A stretch of DNA of 37,950 nucleotides from Gammaproteobacteria bacterium (lineage in GTDB: Bacteria; Pseudomonadota; Gammaproteobacteria; Pseudomonadales; Azotimanducaceae). Below are positions 28,574 to 35,035 of the stretch, in pieces (position 1 is the stretch's first letter; every line of letters begins with the position of its first letter). Below the pieces are notes generated by a model. That model made no database searches. It was given only the letters and a program-made list of their open reading frames with translations, and was not told the DNA's origin. The stretch spans positions 1 to 37,950 of the forward strand of contig JAFIFL010000010.1 in the NCBI GenBank assembly GCA_020832055.1, given 5' to 3'. A program made the position numbers and the translations under genes.

Positions 28574-29959
28574 TCAAGGCCTGTCCTCCCAGTCGTCTCC
28601 GAGGCGCACGCCCATCAGGGGCAGGATCCGGCGCTGGATGACCATCAGCGCAAACGCCGCACAGAGCGCGCCCAGGAACACGGCAAACGTGCTTCCAGCA
28701 TCCCGCATCAGTGCCGGTTCGATCAACAGCACCACGGCCAGCGCCAGCATGATCATGCCACCGAACAGCTTCAGAATTCGGCCGTGTCTCTCTTCGAAGC
28801 GGTCAATGCGGAAAGTAACCAGTGCCGTGACGAAGATCACCAGCTCGATGCTCAGGTACACCAGCAGGTAGGTTGCGAGCAGAACGACAAAATAGGGCCA
28901 GTCGACTTCCTGGGCGGCCACCAGACTGCTCCAGACCACCGGGAATCCGGCCGTACACGGCAGTTCGATCAGGGCCACCCCGGCCGCCATGACCACGGTC
29001 GCCATGATCAGTGCCGGCATGGACCGGCCCTCTTTGAGCAGCCCGCGCATACTTCGGAACAGGCCCGGTTTGTGACGATCATCGATGGTGAAAGACAGGC
29101 CGCGCTTGTACCAGAAGTAGTCCTTGATGTTGACCAGCGCGAACAGCAGGGCGAACCCGGCAACGAGCCAGTAGACCCAATCCAGATACAGCAGATAGCT
29201 CAGCACGCCGAACATGCCGCTGATGAAGAGGCCGTAGATCAAGGCCGTAACGCTGAGGAAGGTCAGGCCTACGACCAGCACCCGCACGCGGGAACCGGAG
29301 TGGATGACCAGGGCCAGCAGAATCGTCAACACCCACAAGGAGCAGGGGTTGAAGCCATCAATCAGGGCGATCAGCACCGTGCTGAACAAAAGCGGCGCGG
29401 CCCCCAGATCGACTGCGCCGGTCAACGGCAGGTCTATCGTTGGGGAACGACGCTCATCGCCACTCGCCTGCAGGGGAATGTGCCCACGAGCTGAGTCGGG
29501 GCAGTCGCCACTGCTCAGGCAATGCTCGACCCAGGCGGCAATCTCTCGGCGGATCGACGGACCGTCACCGATCCAGGCCCGGCCGCCCACGAAGATCGTC
29601 GGCACCGATCCGGCCGTGATGCCGTGCGCCTCCGCCATGCGGCGAAAAGGATCACGATGGTGAACGGTACGCAGGACTTCGAAAACCTGAAGTTCGATCT
29701 GTTCGTGGTCGGCAGCGAGTTGCTGCAAAAACGGTTTCTGAGCCTCGCAGTGCGGGCAGTCTACGCTGGCGAAGACATAGACGTTCACCGGCTGCTGTGA
29801 CGCTATCGACGTCGTCAGCAACAGCAAGGACAGCAACAGCAGCGCTCTGATAGTCGGGAACCCGGCTGAAGGAGCCGGTTGCAGGCAGACCCTGGTCAGG
29901 ACCGACTCGGCGGGGACGCGGTGCGCAAGCTCACTGGCGGCTGATCGGCACCTGTACAT
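28574..29959 (-). CDS. Thioredoxin-like (CPHC) domain fused to CcdA/DsbD-like membrane domain
   Basis: N-term NVYVFASVDCPHCEAQKPFLQQLA; then TM domain with FNPCSLWVLTILLALV and ELPCTAGFPVVWSSLV; exact start uncertain. Confidence 0.75.
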   Translation of the reverse strand: MYRCRSAASELAHRVPAESVLTRVCLQPAPSAGFPTIRALLLLSLLLLTTSIASQQPVNVYVFASVDCPHCEAQKPFLQQLAADHEQIELQVFEVLRTVHHRDPFRRMAEAHGITAGSVPTIFVGGRAWIGDGPSIRREIAAWVEHCLSSGDCPDSARGHIPLQASGDERRSPTIDLPLTGAVDLGAAPLLFSTVLIALIDGFNPCSLWVLTILLALVIHSGSRVRVLVVGLTFLSVTALIYGLFISGMFGVLSYLLYLDWVYWLVAGFALLFALVNIKDYFWYKRGLSFTIDDRHKPGLFRSMRGLLKEGRSMPALIMATVVMAAGVALIELPCTAGFPVVWSSLVAAQEVDWPYFVVLLATYLLVYLSIELVIFVTALVTFRIDRFEERHGRILKLFGGMIMLALAVVLLIEPALMRDAGSTFAVFLGALCAAFALMVIQRRILPLMGVRLGDDWEDRP

Positions 29960-29990
29960 TCACGTCAACCCTCAGCAGTGACCGGGCGGT

Positions 29991-30557
29991 TCATTCGCCG
30001 AGGCTGGCCAAGGGCGCACCGAGACGACCGCCATAGTGGGCGCTGACATAGCAATCGTTCCCGGCGTCGAACCAGCGCGCCGTGATCAGCACCGGCCCGG
30101 TTCGGGCCAGGGTTTCCCGCGACACCGGTTTGGTCACTTGCCAACTCGAATCGAAGGCGCCGAATCGACTGAGGAAGGGTGCGGCAAAGCCATCACGAAG
30201 GCGGAGGCAATCCTCCTGGCTTCGGGCGCGGGAGGTTTCATGAAGGGTGACTTCAACACTTTCGATCCGGTCACCACCGGTCATGGCCATTACGGCAACA
30301 AAGTGCTCGCCAACCCAGCCGTCGTAACGGATCTCGGCGAAACCACCGCAGCCGATTCCGGAAAAGGCGGACTCCGCCGCCACCTTGAACGCCAACCGCT
30401 CAGCTTCCAGGAAGTCACGACCGAGCAAGAGCGGCCCGACGCCGTCGTCCCTCAACGCCATCGGAGCCACCGAAACCTCCGGCACCTGCTTGTGCAGGAA
30501 CCCTGCTGACAAGGCACAAGCCAGCAGCAGTGCGACGCTGAGACTGATCCGACCCAT
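29991..30557 (-). CDS. Hypothetical exported protein
   Basis: 188-189 aa ORF with N-terminal hydrophobic segment MGRISLSVALLLACALSAGFLHK; start overlaps the SOD stop; no family recognised. Confidence 0.6.
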   Translation of the reverse strand: MGRISLSVALLLACALSAGFLHKQVPEVSVAPMALRDDGVGPLLLGRDFLEAERLAFKVAAESAFSGIGCGGFAEIRYDGWVGEHFVAVMAMTGGDRIESVEVTLHETSRARSQEDCLRLRDGFAAPFLSRFGAFDSSWQVTKPVSRETLARTGPVLITARWFDAGNDCYVSAHYGGRLGAPLASLGE

Positions 30558-31105
30558 CACTCTACGGGGCGGATCACACCACAGGCGATGCGCGGGCCTG
30601 CGCCGCCGATGGGCTGACTGAAGTGATCATCCCGATGCTGGTGAATGACGAAGGTGGCACCATCGTAGTCGAGCATCGCCGGCCGCCCATCCGCACCGTG
30701 CAGCGAGGCTAGGTGGGTGAACAATTCAACCTGCACCGTGCCGTCGTCGCGAACGATCAGGTTCGGCAGATCGCCGTTGTCCGGGCCGTCCGGATTCATC
30801 AGACCATGTTTGCGTCCTTCCGGGTTCAGGTGCCCTCCGGACGCCACGAAACCCTCCGCAGGGTCCTCGCAGGTGCCAATGCTGTGAATGTGGATGGCGC
30901 GGCGTCCGGGCGGCAGACCGTAAAGATCCAGGTCGATGAGAACACCGTGCGGACCTTCGATGAGCAGGGCTTCGCCCACCTCGATTCCGTCCCGATCAAT
31001 GAAGCTGGCCGATGCCCGTGGGTGATCGCCGACATTGGCATAGGCGGCGATCGAGATCAGGCAAGCAGCAGCAACCAGGCAGGTTTTGACATTGTTTTTC
31101 TTCAT
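30557..31105 (-). CDS. sodC: Cu/Zn superoxide dismutase (SodC type)
   Basis: Signal peptide; GRRAIHIHSIGTCEDPAEGFVASGGHLNPEGRKHGL...HGDLPNL-like DNGDLPNL; GAGPRIACGVI. Confidence 0.92.
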   Translation of the reverse strand: MKKNNVKTCLVAAACLISIAAYANVGDHPRASASFIDRDGIEVGEALLIEGPHGVLIDLDLYGLPPGRRAIHIHSIGTCEDPAEGFVASGGHLNPEGRKHGLMNPDGPDNGDLPNLIVRDDGTVQVELFTHLASLHGADGRPAMLDYDGATFVIHQHRDDHFSQPIGGAGPRIACGVIRPVE

Positions 31106-31199
31106 TATCAGTGGCACCTGAAGAACCGTCCGACTTTCTCCGTCTTGATGGACTGTGTCCTGCGGGTTGCCGCGAGTCAACGGCTACAGCGGGCAGGAC

Positions 31200-31658
31200 T
31201 CACATGTCGCCTATGCGGTGCATTTGCTGGGCGATCTGCCTGGTGTGCCCCTCCTCGAGGCCCAACATCCGCGCCAGGAGCTCTTTCGCCTCGGGCGTGT
31301 CGGCCCGGTCGACGAGAAAACGCAGCACCATCATGATCTCGTTATGGGCGTCGAAAACCGCTTTCGCCACGGCCTCGAAGGCGTGCTCACGATCGGCGGC
31401 GTCGATGACGGTCTCCGGCCGTGGCGGCGGATGCTGGAGCCAATCATAGACCCATGTTTTAAGCGCGCTGCGGTCAGCCGCTTCCTCGATGCCATCAAGC
31501 TGATCCGACATCTGTGCTTCATGCTTGGCCACGTACTCCATGAGCCAGCGCACTGGCCCATCAGCGCCCTGATCTGCGCCGCGAGCCATGCGATCCGCAA
31601 GGCCTGCGTGAATGGCGCTGGACCAGTTCAGTAGTTCTCCAAGTGTCTCGATTTTCAC
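31200..31658 (-). CDS. Ferritin-like four-helix protein (putative di-iron)
   Basis: GTG start at 31658 overlapping the upstream stop (GTGA); helices RWLMEYVAKHEAQMSDQL, AVFDAHNEIMMVLRFLVDRA, ELLARMLGLEEGHTRQIAQQM with E..H spacing. Confidence 0.55.
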   Translation of the reverse strand: MKIETLGELLNWSSAIHAGLADRMARGADQGADGPVRWLMEYVAKHEAQMSDQLDGIEEAADRSALKTWVYDWLQHPPPRPETVIDAADREHAFEAVAKAVFDAHNEIMMVLRFLVDRADTPEAKELLARMLGLEEGHTRQIAQQMHRIGDM

Positions 31659-31807
31659 GCTAGAGCTCCCTGTGTCGATATCCGCTGCTCTCGCGTGATG
31701 ACGAGGTCACCAACGTGATGCTGACGCATCAGCTTGGCGGCCTCCAGAGCCGATTCTTCGCCGTCAATGTAGGCCACGGCGCGTTTGCAGGCTGTTCCGG
31801 TTTTCAT
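31655..31807 (-). pseudogene. Truncated CBS-domain protein (50 aa, about half a CBS motif)
   Basis: MKTGTACKRAVAYIDGEESALEAAKLMRQHHVGDLVITREQRISTQGALA*. Confidence 0.65.
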
Positions 31808-31916
31808 GGCGGGTCTCCCTGGCGGGCCGGATAGGGTCGGGGCGCTTCGAACGAACTCCGTGTATATACTCAAGCCACCACGATGCACAGTCTGCGCTGG
31901 TCCGATTCGGGTTGCG

Positions 31917-31930
31917 CTGACCCGGATCAA
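31917..31930 (-). promoter_or_regulatory. FNR/ANR-like box 1
   Basis: Minus strand TTGATCCGGGTCAG (consensus TTGATnnnnATCAA, 8/10). Confidence 0.45.
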
Positions 31931-31941
31931 GTCCTGCGCAT

Positions 31942-32106
31942 TTATAGGGAGGCATCACCCTCATGGCCGGCGAGAGCGTGCTGGCTCCAATCGCCAGCGA
32001 TGCTGCCGGGTGTGTCGGGCATGACGACTGCATCCTGCGCATGAAACTTCCGTGCCAGTTGGGTCAGTCGGAGGACGTCATCGGGGGTCACGGCAAGCGT
32101 GGTCAT
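31942..32106 (-). pseudogene. Truncated DUF3775-like protein (54 aa)
   Basis: MTTLAVTPDDVLRLTQLARKFHAQDAVVMPDTPGSIAGDWSQHALAGHEGDASL*; resembles the N-terminal half of DUF3775. Confidence 0.5.
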
Positions 32107-32192
32107 GGTTGATGGCTCGACCTGAAGGGTTGGGCCAGGCACGAGGCGTGGCAAGCGTGCGCCATTTCAACATTGGAACGACCTCGAGGACG

Positions 32193-32206
32193 TTGAGCCG
32201 GATCAA
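32193..32206 (-). promoter_or_regulatory. FNR/ANR-like box 2
   Basis: Minus strand TTGATCCGGCTCAA (consensus TTGATnnnnATCAA, 9/10). Confidence 0.5.
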
Positions 32207-32421
32207 CCCCTGGGGAAATCGCGCACTATGACTTCGCATGTGTCGAACCGGGAACTCAGATCAGCGAAAGACGGCTGGCAGAGCCGAGAGCAGCCTCGCG
32301 CCAGGTTTCAGCATTGCTTTCGCGAACCGGCCCCACACCGGTAACCTCGGGAATCGAGGCAGACCGAATGACGTGTCATCTGGTGCGAGCGAATGTACGA
32401 CCTGGACGGGAGCACCCCATC

Positions 32422-32661
32422 ATGATCTTCCTGCCGCCCTTCCTGTCGAAGGCAGCCCGCAAGCGGACGGACCGATGCGTTCGCTGCGAACAGCTGACCA
32501 ACCCCGCGCTCGAGCGTTGCGAGCACTGCGGCCACACCTTCACCGACGCCGACCGGGCGCAGATGGAAGCCTGCCGCGAAGAGCGCAGCAAGGTGTCGCT
32601 GTCGGCCATCGCGTTCCCGTTCGTCTTCGTGCTCATTGTCCTTCTCTTGCTGCTGGCCTAA
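32422..32661 (+). CDS. Small zinc-ribbon protein with C-terminal TM anchor
   Basis: DRCVRCEQLTNPALERCEHCGHTF (two CxxC knuckles) and C-terminal LSAIAFPFVFVLIVLLLLLA. Confidence 0.65.
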   Translation: MIFLPPFLSKAARKRTDRCVRCEQLTNPALERCEHCGHTFTDADRAQMEACREERSKVSLSAIAFPFVFVLIVLLLLLA

Positions 32662-32686
32662 GTGGACAACTGCAGCCCGGCGAGGC

Positions 32687-32818
32687 TCAACTGAGTTCAG
32701 GCTCCTGCATCCACGTTCGTAGATCTCGGTGGCCGCTGAGGACGCGCCAGACGTCAATCTGCTCGGGACGCTCGAGATAGAAAACAAGGTGCGGGCGGAA
32801 TGCCAGCGAGCTTGGCAA
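32687..32818 (-). pseudogene. C-terminal remnant of a ParE/RelE-superfamily toxin
   Basis: LPSSLAFRPHLVFYLERPEQIDVWRVLSGHRDLRTWMQEPELS*; RPHLVFY...I.V.RVL.G.RD pattern; no N-terminal half or antitoxin. Confidence 0.6.
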
Positions 32819-32945
32819 AATTTGGCAAAACCAGTGAGCAGTACGCCCAGGCAGGAGGTGATCAGTTGCCTCGAGTTCACAATCATGTTCCACAGTTGGG
32901 CCCTTGCCTGAACCCATCGCCTGTTCCCAACCCGGAACGCCGACG

Positions 32946-33467
32946 TCAAGTCGGCGGCGGATCCCGCGGCTGTGTCGCGTCCCGCGCACGAAATGTCCAC
33001 GCCATCAGGATCAACGGCAACAGTACCACCGCAGTGAAATAGAGGCTGTACTCAAAGTTGAGCCAGTCCATGAACAGGGCGTAGTCCCGGGAATGCAGAT
33101 GCCACATGGCGACGATCTGCGGCACCCAGTACCAGTTGAAATCGATGGGCAGACCCACCGGCATCAGCAGCATGATGCCGATGACCACGAACAGGACTCG
33201 ACGTTCGAGCAGTGAGGCTCGGGCGAGGCCCGCCCACCGCCATATCAGCCAGAACAGTGGCAGGACGAGGGCCAGGCCCGTGCCGTAGGCCAGCAGGTTG
33301 ATCTGATCAAGCTGGTGGCCGCCACAGCGCTGCGATTCCGGCGTATCGGTCCAGCCGAGCAGACCAAAGCCTGTAGTGCGTTTGACTCGCTTCCGAGCCT
33401 GCTCCAACACCCAGTGCTCCGGCGCACCCACCGCGTAGCCCACATCACGGCGCAGAAACCTCTGCAA
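32946..33467 (-). CDS. Hypothetical multi-pass membrane protein
   Basis: INLLAYGTGLALVLPLFWLIWRWAGL; RVLFVVIGIMLLMPVGLPI; SLYFTAVVLLPLILMAW; start uncertain. Confidence 0.55.
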   Translation of the reverse strand: MQRFLRRDVGYAVGAPEHWVLEQARKRVKRTTGFGLLGWTDTPESQRCGGHQLDQINLLAYGTGLALVLPLFWLIWRWAGLARASLLERRVLFVVIGIMLLMPVGLPIDFNWYWVPQIVAMWHLHSRDYALFMDWLNFEYSLYFTAVVLLPLILMAWTFRARDATQPRDPPPT

Positions 33468-33509
33468 GCCGGAGAGTTGCTCCCAGCAGTTCAGTCGCGT
33501 CGCTTCACG

Positions 33510-34063
33510 CTACGGCAAAGGCTCGTCGAAGTGCTCCGAGAAAGACCGCAGATTCCAGCTATCCGTGAACACCGCAGGATGACGCTCAACCGTTACTCGA
33601 GCATCAGGGAAGGCCTTTGGAAGAGCTTCATCACGCAACCCTCGAAACAGAGCCCACTCGTCGAGACCAAATCGCGGTTCACCGTGACGATGCCTGAATA
33701 CAAAACCAGACTCGAAACCTGTGCAGGCTCTCTATTCCACAGAACCCTGAGTCCGTAGTCATCTCGATACGCCTTACGTGATTCATAGGTCAAACCCCTT
33801 TGCAATGTCTGAGCAGTTCCCGGCGCATCCAGAAAATCCTCCCCGCGCGGCGGAAGCCCTGCCGTTACCGCCACAGATTCTGCCGCGAGGAACGCGTGCC
33901 TCCGACTCATTTCATTGGGCAGCTCCACAGCGAGTCGGGCATTCGGTACCGTATAGCCACCGACACCAATGGGAAGCAATGAAAAAAACAAATAGCCCGA
34001 CGCAACCAACCCTCCGAGGATGAGCGCCAGATTTCGTATTCCAAGTATCAGCCTGGAGGACAA
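33510..34063 (-). pseudogene. Hypothetical membrane-anchored protein with apparent frameshift
   Basis: Frame A MSSRLILGIRNLALILGGLVASGYLFFSLLPIGVGGYTVPNARLAVELPNEM...; from ~33720 another frame reads RHRHGEPRFGLDEWALFRGLRDEALPKAFPDARVTVERHPAVFTDSWNLRSFSEHFDEPLP*. Confidence 0.5.
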
Positions 34064-34135
34064 GCGCCTTGCTCCCGCACCCAGTCCTCAATCTTCCGAT
34101 CAACGTGTCGGAAAAAGCAGCAGCGCCTTGCCGCT

Positions 34136-34573
34136 CTAGTCGAGCTGAACGAGGCCCATCCCGACTTTGGCCGCTGCTGCATTCAGCCCCTGATCGAAAG
34201 CGAAGAAGCGGAGGCGGGCCGCGTCCCCAACACGACGACTGAGCCGCGATGCCGCTGCCAGGTGCAAGCTGTCGAATCCTCGCAGCCCATGTTGCTCAGC
34301 GAGCGCGCCAGCGGCCATCACCAGATGCGCATCCACGCTGATGTGGCGCAGTCGCGCCCAGTCACGATCCGCGTCCTCTACGAGCGAACGAAGCTGGGAA
34401 TCGTTCACCCGCCCCAGGCGCCAGGCCTTGGCCAACCCGGCTCGGAGTTCGGCGTAGGCGATGAGGTGAACGTAAACGGCTGTCGCTGACTGAATCAGGG
34501 CCAGGGTCTGGGCAGACTCGTCCTCCCGGACATAGAGCTTGAGCAACGCCGAGGTATCGACATAGAGGATCAT
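34136..34573 (-). CDS. PIN-domain toxin (VapC-like)
   Basis: MILYVDTSALLKLYVREDES; AELRAG; LRGFDSLHLAAA; overlaps the antitoxin ORF. Confidence 0.92.
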   Translation of the reverse strand: MILYVDTSALLKLYVREDESAQTLALIQSATAVYVHLIAYAELRAGLAKAWRLGRVNDSQLRSLVEDADRDWARLRHISVDAHLVMAAGALAEQHGLRGFDSLHLAAASRLSRRVGDAARLRFFAFDQGLNAAAAKVGMGLVQLD

Positions 34574-34863
34574 TCCCGCTCCAGCAGCTCGCTGGAGAGC
34601 CGCTCACCTTCTGGCACCCGGATCGGATCTGTAGCGCCACTCGGCCTGCCGGCCGCCTCCGGCGCATTGACCCAGGGCAGTTCGTCGAGACGGGCGACGA
34701 TCTCGGCATCGTCATCTTCAGTCGCAGCGAACTCCGGCTCGGCGACGATACGAGCCACCCGGCGCCCGCGCAGGGTGACGACCACCTCCTCACCGGCTCG
34801 AACCCGCCGCAGACAATCTGAAAGCCTGGCCTTCAGCTCACGCACTGTGACGTCCATAGACAT
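34570..34863 (-). CDS. Phd/YefM-type antitoxin (VapB-like)
   Basis: VTVRELKARLSDCLRRVRAGEEVVVTLRGRRVARIVAEP; immediately upstream of PIN toxin. Confidence 0.9.
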   Translation of the reverse strand: MSMDVTVRELKARLSDCLRRVRAGEEVVVTLRGRRVARIVAEPEFAATEDDDAEIVARLDELPWVNAPEAAGRPSGATDPIRVPEGERLSSELLERE

Positions 34864-34868
34864 GCTCC

Positions 34869-34896
34869 GTGACTACAACTTTCTAATTGTAGTCAC
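34869..34896. promoter_or_regulatory. Inverted-repeat operator of the TA operon, overlapping a -10 like element
   Basis: gtgactacaa-ctttctaa-ttgtagtcac (10-bp perfect arms); minus strand contains TACAAT. Confidence 0.75.
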
Positions 34897-35035
34897 ATGG
34901 TGCGGGCCCGGCTAGCGGCGATGGGCGGCAGGGAAAGACGTCAGAGACGCCGGGAAGGGAGACACGGTCGGTGCACGGCAACTTCCTCTGGGCAACGCAA
35001 GAGTCAAAGCGCGCACCGGTCGGTCACCGGCGCAT

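Noticed and set aside
32811-32831. ttggcaaaatttggcaaaa short direct repeat
   Set aside because: Only two ~9-10 bp copies in non-conserved sequence; likely chance
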